From Lytechinus pictus (taxonomy: Eukaryota > Echinodermata > Echinoidea > Temnopleuroida > Toxopneustidae), in contig NC_087258.1 of assembly GCF_037042905.1 (NCBI RefSeq), positions 682,001-746,000 of the forward strand: 64,000 nt of DNA. The letters run 5' to 3'. This document shows, piece after piece, positions 1 through 13,700 of this stretch. A model generated the notes under the pieces. It searched no databases and was not told the origin of the DNA. It was given only the letters and a program-made list of their open reading frames with translations. Each line of letters begins with the position of its first letter. Positions within the stretch are counted from its first letter, which is position 1. The translations under genes and the position numbers were made by a program.

Positions 1-377
1 AACCAGAGAATTATTCCCGATCCCACGCTACCAAGGAAGATCCCCCACCAGTTCGAAAATGTTTCTGAAAGATAAACAGTTATATAACCATTATTTTTCT
101 GAAACTTTGAGGAGCCCACAATATACAAGCTTTGCTTTTTAGTGGGATCCTCCATTTTCACAAATTATAAATCACAAATCCTTTACACATGATTATTTTG
201 TATGTAACTTTCTTATAACATGTCTTTTTCAAGTTGATTGAATGACCTTGGTTTATTTTTTATAATGTTGACTTGTTATGATTGTATTCATTTGATTGAT
301 GTTTTGTTGAAAATGAAATAAATGAAAAATGAAAATGAAACTTTCAAATATAGATTTACAATTCCATTTTTTTTTAC
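1..377. other. Left edge: intron of gene A
   Basis: No exon-like reading in either strand. Bases 280-345 are a GAAATAAATGAAAA-rich stretch resembling the simple-sequence tail of a retroposon, but too little to call. Confidence 0.35.
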
Positions 378-1445
378 CTCTTCCATGCGAAGTCACTAGC
401 AGTGTCGCCGTGAGCTCTTCAGTTGGGTTTTTGGAAGTCCGTAATGCGCCTGTTTTCTGTTGATCGACATCAGTAGTCGTGGCATCGTCTTCTGGAACTC
501 CTCCTCCCGTCGACGTTGCATTTTGTTGTTCGGAGTAAGCGTCGGACTGACCCACGGTAAATATTTTCTTGTCGGTAAACAGGGGAATAGCAGTAGAAAG
601 GTATTTGCGGCGTTCCGATGTAAATGTTTCGCTTGTGATTTGGGAGGTTGTCGTATCTTGAGCTTTTGATCCCAAGGAAATGTCAGAGGGACCGATGGTT
701 GAAAATATGTTATATGGATCTGTAGATGATTGCAAGGGTTGAGAGTAACTATCCGTGTCTAATGTTCCCAACGGATGTGTACTAAGCGGTATGCTGCTTG
801 AAATACCCGATGTACTAGATCGTTCAGTTGGAAATGTTCGAGTTGTAATATCGTCTGTACTAGATCGTTCAAATGCTGTAGCATCTGTTTGGGTTCCGAG
901 AAGTATCGTTGAAATATCGTATGTACTAGAGCGTTCAGATGAAATTGAGCCTGTTCGAGTTTCAAGATTTGTAATTGTTGAAAGTTCGTCTGTATCGCCT
1001 GTAGTTATATCTGCCTCAGTTCCAAACAATATCGTCGAAATACTGTCCGTGCTAGAGCGCACTGTTGAAACTGCATCTGTTTGAGATCCAAACAATATTG
1101 TTGGAATATCATTTGTTGATAAAGATACTGCTTTCGTTTTATCGGCTGTAGCTGGGAATGTAGTATATGTCCCCGCCGAAGTAGAAGTGATCAGGTCGCT
1201 AAAGAAAGTAAAAGAATTTGATGAAGATGTCAATTGACGAGAAGTTACACCGCCCGACGTTTGGTCTAGATCGATAACTTTGGTTGTCATAGCAGTGACA
1301 GAGTGGTACTCAGATGAGTACGAGGTTGTCATTTCTGGTATTGACGGCTGTGTTGTGAAGATTTCTGTTGTTATCATAGTCTGATCAATGCCTGGTGATT
1401 CAGCTGAAGACATAGATGTTTTCGATTGCGATGTTGTTGGTTTTC
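378..1445 (-). CDS. Gene A exon 3: mucin domain, 356 codons
   Basis: Phase 1-1, starts GKPTTSQSKTSMSSAES, ends TSHGRG at a GTAAA donor. Repeats of roughly 30 residues with RSSTDxISTILFGTxTD cores, most evident at about 770-1110. Thr/Ser-rich, no cysteines evident. Confidence 0.83.
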
Positions 1446-2571
1446 CTGTATGATATTGTGTAAAAAGAATATGCATTTTTATGGTCAAACAGGGATTGAC
1501 TCTCCAAGGTTGAATTATGCCGTATGTCTGCCCCGCTTTACTTTTTATACTAGCTTTCCATTAAAAAGATAATTAAACGACAACGTTATGCCAGTATAAT
1601 AATGAAGACATTCAAAGACTTTAATCAACATTACAAAGGTCTTAATACAAATATCCCGAACTTAACACACACAGCACACACACAAATAAATTTGATAAGA
1701 GATGACGATTTATTATTATTTTTTGCAGCAAAGAATATAAACCGCAGCATGAGTAGCATAATTGTGGAATGAAACCAGGATGGTGTTTCTGTTGATTTGT
1801 ACATTGTCACCTACCCGAAGCATTGAGTAAACGCCTTTTCAGGGCTTCATATTTTACAACATATCACGAGGCAACAAGCTCGTGTTTTTAACAAAGACAA
1901 ATTTATGTTTACCTGTGGTTCAAAAGGACAAGACCGTATGAGGGTAGGCAGTTACTGATATTGGTTTACTCATATTTTTCGTTGAAAAAGGGTATCACAA
2001 ATTTCACAGGTCCCCACTTACCATGACATGCAGTAAGAGACGGGTCAGGAATCCAATCTTCTTTGATACACAGAGTAAAATCATCACCATCTTTTATGTA
2101 GGATGCTTCGCAATGAATGTACAGTACGAAATGTTTTTCGTAATATGGTGCATCTGGTTTTACGTACAAACCCGGAACTGTTAGAATTGGTGGGGCACAA
2201 TCTGTATTGAAGATATTTAAAGAAATTAATTAAACTTTATCGGTGAAAAATGGAAGGAAGACTTGTCTATAATTGGATTCATACAGATATTACTACAGAT
2301 ACTGATACAGATATTGCAAAAGAATGACCTCAGATATAAAGATAGGATAAGGGCGATGGAAGAAGAAGAAAAAAGTGGAAAAGGGGGTGGGATGGGGGAG
2401 AAATAGAAAGGGAAAGGGGGGATATAAAAGAGAAGGGATGATAGTTTAATGGACTGATACTGTATATTCGTCACCATTCATCAGAAAGAAAAAAACAAAA
2501 CACTTACCAGCACTGATTTGCAAAAGATGACAAATGGAGGAAAATATAATTAACCAAATTCGCACCATCAT
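378..2571 (-). CDS. Gene A (5' part): signal, sushi, mucin; continues beyond the left edge
   Basis: Third member of the cluster. Exon 1 (2508-2571), exon 2 (2022-2201) and exon 3 (378-1445) join in phase 1 throughout, giving signal peptide, one sushi and a 356-codon mucin domain. Exon 3 ends at a phase 1 donor, so more exons are expected left of the window; no TM or stop exon is visible. If that weak GTAAA donor is skipped, the frame ends at a stop at 253, giving a possible secreted short form. Lies downstream of gene B's end in the same orientation. Confidence 0.75.
1446..2021. other. Intron of gene A, nothing recognised
   Basis: AT-rich intron between the sushi and mucin exons. Short CA-rich stretch near 1668-1684. 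No open frame or repeat of note. Confidence 0.5.
2022..2201 (-). CDS. Gene A exon 2: sushi domain
   Basis: 60 codons, phase 1-1. DCAPPILTVPGLYVKPDA, FVLYIHCEASYIKDGDDF, then TLCIKEDWIPDPSLTACHG: four cysteines plus W and P as in CCP modules. Closest to the odd-type sushi of gene B. Confidence 0.85.
2508..2571 (-). CDS. Gene A exon 1: signal peptide
   Basis: Two consecutive ATG codons, then MVRIWLIIFSSICHLLQISA, a clear hydrophobic signal sequence, and a GTAAG phase 1 donor. The TATA box 60 bases upstream of the ATG supports this start. Confidence 0.82.
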
Positions 2572-2631
2572 TTTTGTTTTATTATTTAACCTGAATATAG
2601 AAAGAAGCCCGAACAAACTCCAATGACGTCC

Positions 2632-2640
2632 CTTTATATA
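2632..2640 (-). promoter_or_regulatory. TATA box of gene A
   Basis: Minus-strand TATATAAAG lies 60 bases upstream of the first ATG, which would put transcription start near 2605 and leave a short 5' untranslated leader of about 30 bases. Confidence 0.6.
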
Positions 2641-4629
2641 TGAATGTGGACACCTCTGCTATGCTTGGAAGTGAGAGCCGTACATTCGATATTACTTGGC
2701 CACACAGGTCTTTAAATTATCATTTGGTACTCAAATCTGTCGGCAAAACAACGAAAAAATAATGGCGTCAGGAGCTGAATAAGGTGCAATCACCTGTAAT
2801 ACATTATGACAAGATTCATGTGGGTGTGTGTGTGTGTGCGCGTGCGCACGTTAAGTTTTAAAATGTTAAGTAGAGTTTCATTTAGCACTTAAAAAGACAA
2901 TCAAGCAATACATTGAACAGGATTTATTTGTTTGTTTAGGAGAAACACGACAACGACTCAACGAAATAATGATGCACAGAGTGATCTCATCATGAAATAC
3001 GTTTATTTTTATCTATTTGATTGCACATTGTATGTATATTTACAATATTCTGTGTATATATCCATTGGCAAGTTGACACTTTTCTTGCTCTTGGGGAGGG
3101 GAAATTTGTTTAATAGTGAAACATATTTATCTTAGTTCTCAAAAAGAAAGCTAACGCAAACAAATATTAACAAGCCGAATGTGTTTAAGCATTATTCTGT
3201 GTTTGAATGGTGGACCAATGGTCGTTGATTTAATAGCACATTCGTAGTCATTCATCAATGTCTTCAGAAAAAAAAGATTGATGTTTTTTAATGATTGGCA
3301 TGCGTAATACAGGTAGGAAATTTAAACAATTTACAATTACTTCGCCTTCAGGTTTATTTGATTCATTTAGAGTAGATATGTATTTCTCTGCCCTTTGGTA
3401 AAAACTGACTAATGATAAATACGACTAGTCAAATAGTTCGAAGTTACTTTAAGCACGCTGTTATTATGAATGTTTTTTCATCATGATCAAAAAAAGTCTT
3501 TTGAAATTATTAGAAATTGAAATAAACGAAATGAAATGTTTCAATAGTCCGAATGATTAACTGGCCGAATCTGACCTCTATAATTAACTTAACTTTGGAC
3601 TAAATATTCAAATTGGCTTTTGTAAGCCATTGAGTGTTGATATTGGGTTCGGCATACTGATCCAAGTGTTTCAAACCGTGTCTCTTAAAGAAACCCCCAC
3701 TCGATAAGCATTTAGCTAATTTATAACATTAGATTATAAAAGTATCAAACATTTATATTGTATCTTAATGCAAAACAAAAAATAAATTAAAGGGGAATCT
3801 AACCCAAATAAAAACTTGTTTTTACAGGAAAAAGGGAAATCAAACTAGCTGATAGATGCATTTTGAACAATATCGGACAAAGAACAAGAAAGTTATGATT
3901 TTTTAAAAGTTGTATATATTGTTATACCCATGGAGACTTCAAATTGGTTGCATATTTGATGTCACAGTGATGTACGGCATGGACTACTCTTCCATGTACC
4001 CCAATACATAAAATAGCTAAAAAGTCATTTTCCGAAAAAAAAAAATTCAAAATATATTTGTCTTTCATGAGAACATAAAACAATATACTACCTGGGTTAT
4101 GTTTAGATTACTACCCCAGGGGAATGGTTACTTAGAAGAAAACCACAAATCCCCAACAATTAAATACATGGCCTATAGGAAATTGTCCTTGCCCCTTGTC
4201 ATAATTTCCTTACCCTGTTGCCAATTTGAAATCTACATAATCTTAGTGATCTCAATTTTAAAGCAGCTATAACTTTCTTATTGCTTGTCTGATTTCTTTC
4301 AAACTTTCACCATTCTGTTTAATTTATTTTCCTCCTTTTCAACACAACATTTTATGGCCAAGGCTGGATTCCCTTTTAAAGGCATAAGTAGGAATTCGGT
4401 CAGGAAATCTAGCTAACAGTTCAAAGAACGCGATCAACTGCATGTTGGAAAAGGCGTCTTCGTGTGTCAGGGGTACCATGTCCATTGTCTCTCCGAAAGA
4501 TTATCCCACTGAGGACCCAATTAATTGAAATGATGAATTGAGACATTTCAAAATTGATTCAGAATATTTGTCTCTCTGGATTATCCATTAAGTACTTTTA
4601 AAAGTATTTCACTGTTTTTTTTATCCCAA
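2641..4629. other. Intergenic spacer between genes B and A
   Basis: Holds gene A upstream sequence, a short GT repeat (about 2822-2849), and a foldback MITE (3787-4379). The open frames present are short and lack domain or codon signals. Confidence 0.5.
3787..4379. mobile_element. Foldback MITE with TTAA ends
   Basis: Left end TTAAAGGGGAATCTAACCC mirrors the right end, which reads TTAAAAGGGAATCCAGCC on the other strand. Arms extend inward about 120 bases (shared AAGAAAGTTAT core). TTAA at both ends suggests a piggyBac- or Kolobok-type target. No coding capacity. It overlaps the likely 3' untranslated region of gene B. Confidence 0.6.
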
Positions 4630-4707
4630 CTAATAGTGAAGTATGCCTGGATCTTCCGGGTCTGAGAACATGATTGCGCCTGGGTTGTATACAACGCTAG
4701 ACTCGAC
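4630..4707 (-). CDS. Gene B exon 20: C-terminal exon
   Basis: CTACAG acceptor, then VESSVVYNPGAIMFSDPEDP, then GILHY and stop. Phase 0. Related in position and in the PG-I-F-x-D core to gene C exon 20. An AATAAA on the minus strand at 4323-4328 could serve as polyadenylation signal; it lies in the right arm of a MITE. Confidence 0.68.
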   Translation of the reverse strand, partial: VESSVVYNPGAIMFSDPEDPGILHY

Positions 4708-7700
4708 CTGTAGATATGTATTGTGGAAAAAATAGGAAAATAATGAATATTTTTTGTGCATACCAACACAACTACTGTGGTGAATGTTGGGTCCATTTTT
4801 TTCAGGCAAAAGGATTATAAAATATATCGATATTGAAAAAACACGAATGAATTGCCAATAAGGCCTGATAGCATACATTTCTTGCCTTCCATGACGTCAA
4901 TGTCATGAACCAATAGACATAATGAATGTTATTTGGTTAATTCAATATGGGTATCTAATTAAAAATTTCTTAACATTAGACGTCAAGATTTTATTTATAG
5001 TAAAATCATACACATGCTTACTAGGTTTTATGACACAATTAATACCTTTTATACAGTCTCTTGCCGTTTCCTTTTTTTTCTTTACTAGTGATCTTCTGTC
5101 ATATTTATAATTATAAAAGCGTCAGCATGCAATTTGGTTTGACTAGATTTGTGGATGTATCTAGAACTGAAACAAGATTTGCAACTGAGCTTACATTTTC
5201 ACTAGAATCTGATGGATCGAACCTATTGTGATCGCTCCTCCGTCTCTGTTTAGACATGATTACGAAGATGAGAGTGCCACAAGAAGCCAACAACCAGAGT
5301 AGCGATGCTCCTCCTACGCTACTAGCAAATATTACCCACCAAGCTGTCTGGGTCCCTTCATAAATCATGATTTTAAAAGAGAGGGATAATATATGTTATG
5401 TGAAAAGTAGATGGCAAAGGAAGGGCAATGAACAAAGACCTGAAAATGATGGATATACAATGAAAGACGAAAGACAAAGTAGAAGTACTCATTGACTAGG
5501 GGACAATAAACAAGGAGATAAGAGTCCTGATTATACATAAAATTACACTTACTCTCGAGAGAAAACATGGTAAAGGGGCACTCCAAAGGGACTGATCCCT
5601 ATTATAACTCCGTGAGGAGTGTGAATCGGGATGAGGTAAGCTCATTTGCATTTAAAGAGTATATTGCGGGAGATCTTCGTATCAAAAACCATTAAAATAA
5701 TAACATGTAAATAAGTATAAAAAATAATTCATATCGTGTTATCCTGATGTCACTATTGTTTCCTCTCATTAAAAAAATAAATACATGCCAGGTCATTCCA
5801 AAGCTTTCATGATTGTGGTGGTGTATTTGCGAACTTGGCAATTCCCCAATTTTGGAATACTTCATTTTGGTTCAATGCCAATAAATGATGGGTTAAAGGT
5901 CATAATTATGTTGGGCCTTATGAAACTCTACCAGATTTATATACCTCTTTCTTCAGTAGTCTCTTGTTGATCAACTGTAACAATTTTTGTTTTAGTTAAC
6001 GGCCCAGTCCTGTCTGGCGAGGTTGTAGTAGATTCTTCTTTCATTACGGTTGTGTCAAGAATATGGGTAAGAGGAACCATTTGAGTGGTTGACTGGTAAC
6101 TTGACAGACGGTTTGTGGTTGTTGTAGTCTCACCAAGGGTCAATGAGGTAGGTACGTTATCTGAGGAATCGCTGGAGATATCATTGCTTGTTGACATGAC
6201 TGAGATATACTGCGAGGTAGTTTTGAGTCCTAGAGTGACAGTCAAGTCACTTGAAGGACCGCCCTCTGTTGTGTCAGTAGTGCCTTCAAATAATGTAGAG
6301 AACGATGTAAGTGTTCCTTTCATGGAAACGTCTAATGTACTTGTCGGAAGGGTTTCCTCATGTGCAATGGTTGTAGGGTTTATTGTAGCTGAACTCGAAT
6401 GGATTCTGTCTGATCTTAGTGTGTCCATTACTATTTCTGTTGTGAGTCTTTGTACGGTTTGAGGATATCCAGTAGACTGTTCGCTGACACCGATAGTTTC
6501 CGGAAAGACTGCCGTTTGATCTGTTTCTCCAACGCCTGTATTTTCGGTAGGAGTTTGGAAGTTTGAAACAGGTGTTGCAGAACTTTTGGTTTCTGGCAAC
6601 ACGTTTGTGGTGGGATCACTGGTTACTGGATGCCATGTTGCCTCGGATGTTCTTAACGGTGGCATAAAACTATTAAGAGTTGTGAGGATATCATCGGTAG
6701 CACGGAAATCGGTTGTCCATTCGTTTGTGGGATCAGTTGGAATCGTATCACTCGTCTCCAAAACTGCCAGCGAAGTCTTGTCCAAAAAAGTATAATCGGT
6801 TGATTTGTGAACCGTAATAATATCTTTAATGGTAGTATAGACGCTATAGCCAACTTCGGAATAAGAAATAGGCGAACCGGAGGTTATCGAAATGTGCGAC
6901 TCCGTCGTAAATACCCGAGTTCCACCCGTTAAGTCATCGGTTGTCCCTGGTGCTAATGAGGTAGTTGAATATGAAGTTGTAGATGTTCCTTTAAGAAACG
7001 AAATGAGATGGCATTAATTTTAGCTGTAAACTCAAATGCGTAATATATGTTTTAAATAATACGGATATATATTTTCTACCCACTGTTTAATACCTCATGA
7101 CGGAAATGGGATGCATACCGTGTTTTTCTATTTTGAAGAAGACTGATTTATCTCGCCCTATTTTGGTATTTTTGTGGAAACCAATCTTAATATGCCTTCT
7201 TGCCTAATATGTCATGACTTTCTGTATTGTACTGTCTTTATTTAATCACGGTAAAACTTAATATTTCAGTCAAACAGACTGCTTTTCAGCAGGTCCGTGA
7301 ACATTAGAAAACGTGTAAAAGTGAGACACTACGAAAATATTTAAGGTATTACAGTAACACATACAAAACATACATATACATATTGCATGAAAATCAATGA
7401 TTATCAAAACTACATAAAACCACAGTGCAAAGAGAAATTATATAAATTATCTAGCCCCCCCCCCCCCCCTTATGGTAAAACATTGTTTAAAATTAAGGTG
7501 TTACCTGTGCAAGTTGGAACTTCCGTAGGTGACCATATACCATCTGTACATACCATGGTCTCCGCACCTTGAAGAATGGGTCTTGTGGTAGAAGAGCAGT
7601 TAAAACGGATCTCACTAGAATGTTCATAAAATGTCGTAGATGAATTTCCTGTTGAAGTCAGGAAGTGCAGCACGTCCGGAGGAACTTCAGGCACCTCACA

Positions 7701-10700
7701 GTATCCTGTGTTTAAAAAATGATGAGGCACAAATGGTTGATTTTTGTAACATAGCAAACCCTTGCAATAACATAACTTTTGCATTTTAAAAACCAAATCC
7801 CATTTCAAATTCTACGTCAATAATGTAAACAATACTTTTGCAGATCAAGTTCACGATTTTACATAGCATTTACTCACTCAGAGATTATATCCGATCGGTA
7901 TGATGACTAAAGAATGATTTCTTTTCACAATAATGAAATGTTATCCCTTTGGCTAAGCTTAGTCTTGCATCATTATCAACTACGCCATCTACGGCAAATT
8001 TCGGGTGAATATTGCAGCCTGTCAAGTGAAAACTTAAACACATAAAAGTTAATGATTGTCAAAAAGAACGTTGAAATTTGGTATTCTATATACCACTCAA
8101 ACCATTTCCCAAAACTCAGCCGACAATACTAGTGGTGCATTATTTAAGGCTAAATTTCTAGCTAATGGCACGGTGCGAATACAATTCACTTTCCAGGATT
8201 CATAATCATTGATTTCAAATCAACTAATCATCTAAGCATTTTTAGTGTATATTTTGTGAGTGTGTGTTAAGTGTTACCTGTAAAGTAAAAATAATTTCAT
8301 GGTAGAGTCGGGAAATTACGAACCAGTTTGGTATGCTAACAATGTAATACATGCATTACTCTTGCCCTGATTAATTTAAGTTTATTTTCAAATTGTAATT
8401 CTCGTGATGTTGCCTCTATCAATAATTGTCCTCTTAAGGTACTCGGTTATTATTAACAATGGTATCGATATGCCAATTGAGATACTGTAGACCTGTATTG
8501 TATTTCAATTAGAATGACAAAATGCAATGCATAATTGGTTTGTCAGCTCTGGTATTATAATGCTCAACAATAGATGGCGTACTGTAGCAGAATCGTTGAG
8601 ATGGGTCAGGGTACCATCTAGAATCCCAACAGAATGTAAACCAGATCATAGGAGTTGAGATGGTGTCATTACAGTAGAGAAGAAAACTATCACCGTGGAT
8701 GAATTGGTTATCAAGCCGGGATTGCTGCGGGATCACATGTATATCATCGTCCAGGATTGTAGGATAAGTTGTACAATCTGAAAGTAGGAGAAACAAACGC
8801 GAAATATAATATGTCTTAATGAAAGCAAGCATAGTACTTTATATATTTCTTTTCTTTCACACGGAAAGTAAGTCTTTCCTAATCTCTCTCTGGAACAGTA
8901 ATTTGTGAAAAGCATTGAAAATCACAATATAATATATATACAGTCATGTTTGAAGATCATCTAAATACATATGAGCGATTCCAAGAAAACGCGGACATTA
9001 AAAATAAAAAACAATATTAGATCTATTTCAAATCTGAATCAATTTTTTTCCATTCAAACTCATATGGGAGTTCAGATTAAGGGGGGTCATAATTAACCTC
9101 ATTTTTTCTTACGCATCTTATTGGAGAATTTGAACCATACCAAAAATTATATATTACATATATATATTATTATTTTTTTTTTACTTCAATTTAAGAGAAA
9201 GCTATTGTCTTTTTGCATTTCGATAATCTGAAGGCAATCATTTTAGATCATATTAAAGGAAAATTTTCAAATATGAATTACGGAAAATTTTTAAAATTTG
9301 TGGTGGCGGACAAACCGTAATGCTACTGCCTGTAATGCGACTAACCGGAGTTTGTCAAAACTCAAAGTTGCTCTCCCAGTTCAAATGTCTTATTTGAGAC
9401 TTCAATATGTAAGTAATGATTTGCAGGTATTGAAATTGATGAAAGTGTTTTGGTTTGAAAGAACTATTAAAAAGTAATCAGTCACTTTTTTCCATGTTCT
9501 TTTTGTGTAATGCGACTGACCGATTTTTGGGCCGTTATGGCCTCTATAATATACAGCCTACAATCATTCTTTATGTTTTGTTTTAAAGCCTCTCTTGCCA
9601 AAGTAAATAGACAGTATAAACTTGGTAGAAAGACTCGTCCGTTTAAAACTGACAGCACCAAGTATAAAAAAAACATGTAAAATTGTATTGCAAATGACCG
9701 TGGAATCGCCCATATGTATTTTTTTCATACTACTGAACACAAGGATACCTTTTCTGGATTAACTAGGAAATGGACCGAGGGCTATATGACTTTTCGCTCT
9801 GATTCGCGACCACCAGTTAAATGCAATTAAGGAGTATTTCCAGGCTTCAACGTCAAAGACACCTTTCCGGTAGTGTTGTAATTATGCTTGCTAACATGTA
9901 AGAAAGACATGAATCACCTGAGGATTACAGACCAAGCAGTTATCCATATATCTAAAGATTTATGAAACAAAACCAAAGGCTAAAAAATCGACATTGCCAT
10001 TGATAATTCTTCCGGTATTAAGCATCATTTTCTGTATCACTGCTAGTTGAGTGACGACGCAAGACGCAAGAGGAGGGGCTAGTAAAGAACTTCTTCTAAA
10101 ATATTAATTATTTCAAAAAATTCCAATAAAATAAACCGTTAATTACCAGAGTTGACAAAAACATATCGTGTAAATAAAACTAACATGCTGATTCTTGATA
10201 AAAATTAATAGAATCTTACTATGGCCGTCCGGGGGCAGCGTGAAGTATTCTTGGGTGAACACGGGTTGTGGTTCCAGTGTAGAAGCTGTATATTCGCTCG
10301 ATCCAGATACTGCAATTCGTGAATGAAAAATGAAGATATATATTTTTTTAAATAATACTTTCGAATATAACATAATCTTTGCATTTCTCATCAAACTGAT
10401 TTTTTTCAAACCCATGGGAAATAGCACTACATCGAAAATATTCAATTATTATCATTACTTTATCTGAATCGATCAAAGGTAATCAAGATTTGGTACTTGG
10501 CTTGTAATATTAACTACGTTCTGGAATCATCGGGGCTTTTATAACGATACACTGCATTTGTCACCACGTAGAAAGTGACCCATTAGCATTCAATTTTATT
10601 TAATTCATTTTACGATAACACAGAAATAAAATTCATTGGAAACGCAAAACACATCATTATATTCTAAAGAATATGGGAAATACTTAAGTGAATATACATA

Positions 10701-13700
10701 ATACCAAGAATTTATGTCGACATTACTAGCCGGGTTGCAAATTTTGTGAATCGTGATCCCCAACAAAGTGCATCATTGGTAAGGATTGAAGCAGATGCAT
10801 AATTATCATAAACATATCACATACTTATACATAGAGGTAATGCATCTGGACTCCATGTCCCGTCGATACAAGCCAGACCTGTTGGACCAGTCAATAACCC
10901 ATTGGTACACGTGAATTCCAGCACAGAGTCGTGAGTATACATCCCTGAATGAAACAGACCCGTGGAGTGGGTGTATGTCACCGGTGCAGATGTTAATGGT
11001 GGGTCGCATGGAGCTGCAAAAAAATTGTGCATTGCAAATATATATTGTTGCAGTAAAAAACACACTTATCCTCCTATCCCATCCCACACACACACACCCA
11101 TTCAAGCAGCCCAACCCAACACACACACGTGATCACCAGCATGAACTTGCCCTCAATTTATTCATGTTTAATGTCAATCACAACGATACCCTTCTGCAGT
11201 TGGTCTATGACTATTCTTGAGAAAAAATCATGAACATACTGCTCATTAATTCATACGTGTTTTCATATCTTCATCTGATATTAGAATTTTCTATTTTTGT
11301 GCAGGATACATTTCATGATTAAACATAAATCGCAAATATAATCCAATTAAATTGGATTCTTATAAAAACTATGTGGCACGTCACAGACTATATTGAATAT
11401 TATTAAAACACGTTTTCAGGAAGTTTTTGAAAACGAATACATATTTTTACAAGTAAATTGAATAATAAGACATAGTTTCAAACGTTCTAGCAAGGTCAGG
11501 AAACTATAGGCGTCATTGGCCCAAATAAACTATGCCCTATAAAGGCGAAATACATTATGATAGTTAAAACTCACTTATGAATGGAAATGGCTAATGGAAA
11601 AATCGCCAACAATGTCTAGATTTTTGTTTTAATATCAACTTTGCTTTCTGAGGAATCAAATTGAAATAATTAAAATGAGACCATTGGTTACCATAACATG
11701 CATTTCCTGATATATCAGGATCCCATGCCCCGTCAGTACAGACAGAAAAGGCTGTTCCTCTCGTCGCGTAGGGTATGGGTGGACAATAGAGAAGAATAAA
11801 ATCATCAAGAATATATTCATCTTTCGATGGGTTTACTAGAATATCCGAATCCAAGTTAGCAGGATGAGTACAGACGGGATCTATATGGGGAAAATCATTA
11901 TAATCTCTTTAATTTTGTGGAGGATAGTTCTTGTAGTTAAAAGGGAGCAATATGATATACCAGGTCAGAAAGTTACAGGTATACATCAACTGTTTTGTAA
12001 TAGACTTGAGATACTTAATCACATTTTTGCAATTGAAAAATGTGACTAAACCACGACGATCATTCTCATTTTTTTTCACACAAGTATAAGACTTGGCTTG
12101 GCTGAAATAACTCATACAATTATTGACCCCTAAATTATCATATTGCTATCGCCTTCTGGCATTGATTCGAAATATATTTTGAATTAAATAATAATACGAT
12201 TGTCTTGCTTTTCAATACCATTTACTAACTCGGAAAACTCTGTTTTGCCAATAATGACACATGATACGATTATTCTTAAAGCTAATCCACCTCTGTATGC
12301 CTTACCTTCACACGTCGGGTAACTGAGTTGATCCCACACACCATCGACACATACTGGGCTAGATGTGTTACTCAAAACTTTCGAAGTCACTTTACACTTG
12401 AAGGAGAGCTCGGCACCATGTTTGTACTCTGGTAGTGTGCCCCCCGTGGATTGCTCATGATGTGTTAGATGCGATGGCACTGATGGCGCGGAGCATGGAG
12501 CTGCACAAAAATAATGGAAGAAAGGGTAGAATTTGAAAATTAAAGAATTTTGTTTAAGCAAACATAGCATTTAAAAAGACAAGGATAAAAATAAACACGA
12601 TATTTGGTACATCCTTACCATAACATGCCTTGTTGGAGATGTCGGGTAGCCACCCTGTCTCCGTACATTGAGAGAATACCTCGCCCACAGCAGTGTAAGG
12701 TGGTGGAGGACAAGATAGGATGAGAAAATCGCCAACGTCATAACGATCCTTCGTCGTGCTCAATATGACGTCAGGGTCAAAGTTAACTGGTAGCACGCAC
12801 CATGTTTCTACAAAATACATGACGATAGAAATGAATTCATATTTTGAATGTTATATACTGAATGGCGCACATTTTGAAATAATTCAGAATCTTTACAAAA
12901 TCTCTATTAGTCAAAGCTGCCCTAACATTGAGGCTTCTAGAAGAATTGTGCTTGTTCTAAAGTTATGAAACCCTCTGGGAAATAAACTTAAAATAATCTT
13001 AAGTGTAGAACGAGGTGATTGTGATGAGAAACATTGATAAATAGTAATCGAATGGACAATCCCTTTCTATCTCTGTACTAAAGGAAATACTGATTTAAGA
13101 TACCAACAATATAACATACCTTGAGGATTCGTTGTAAATGGATATTTGTCCGATGTTTTACTCGTGGAAACCATCATTGTGGTACCTCTGTCCGGCTCTG
13201 TTGGTTCGGTAGTCTCCATCGATGTGCTAACGGTATCAGGCGTATTTGTCCCTGTTGTCACGGGGTAAAGGTATTGTGTAGTCATTGTAGGGATTCCATT
13301 GATCTGAGTAGGAGTTTCCGTCCGTGTGTGTGGTACAGAGGTCATAAAAGATGAGAGAGTTTCGGTCACTGAACCGCTTTGTGAAGAAGCGATCGTCATT
13401 GTTGTATGTTCCATGTCTGGAGTTGTAGTGCCATAAACAGTTGTGACCAAGGTATCAAAGGTTACGCCCATGCTTGATGTTTCTGACGACGGTTGGTCCG
13501 TACCATCAGATTCCGTTTGTACGACTGAGGTAATTGACTCCATCCCTTGTGTCTGCTCTGTTTGACGGACTGGTGTCACATGAGACACGTGATCTGAGGT
13601 AGGAAGATAATCCCTTGTGCGTGATGATGTTGCAGCCGTTTCTCCACCAAATGTAGGTCCCATGTCTAGGGTGGTAGCACCATACGCCGTTGTGATCAAG

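Noticed and set aside
5111-5194. Read-through end of gene B TM exon (ending MLTLL and stop)
   Set aside because: A good phase 0 GTAAG donor at 5194 and a terminal exon related to that of gene C make splicing more likely; kept only as an alternative.
5533-5578. Possible small exon of gene B before the TM exon
   Set aside because: Its length would leave phase 2, incompatible with the phase 1 TM exon; direct joining of exons 18 and 19 works.
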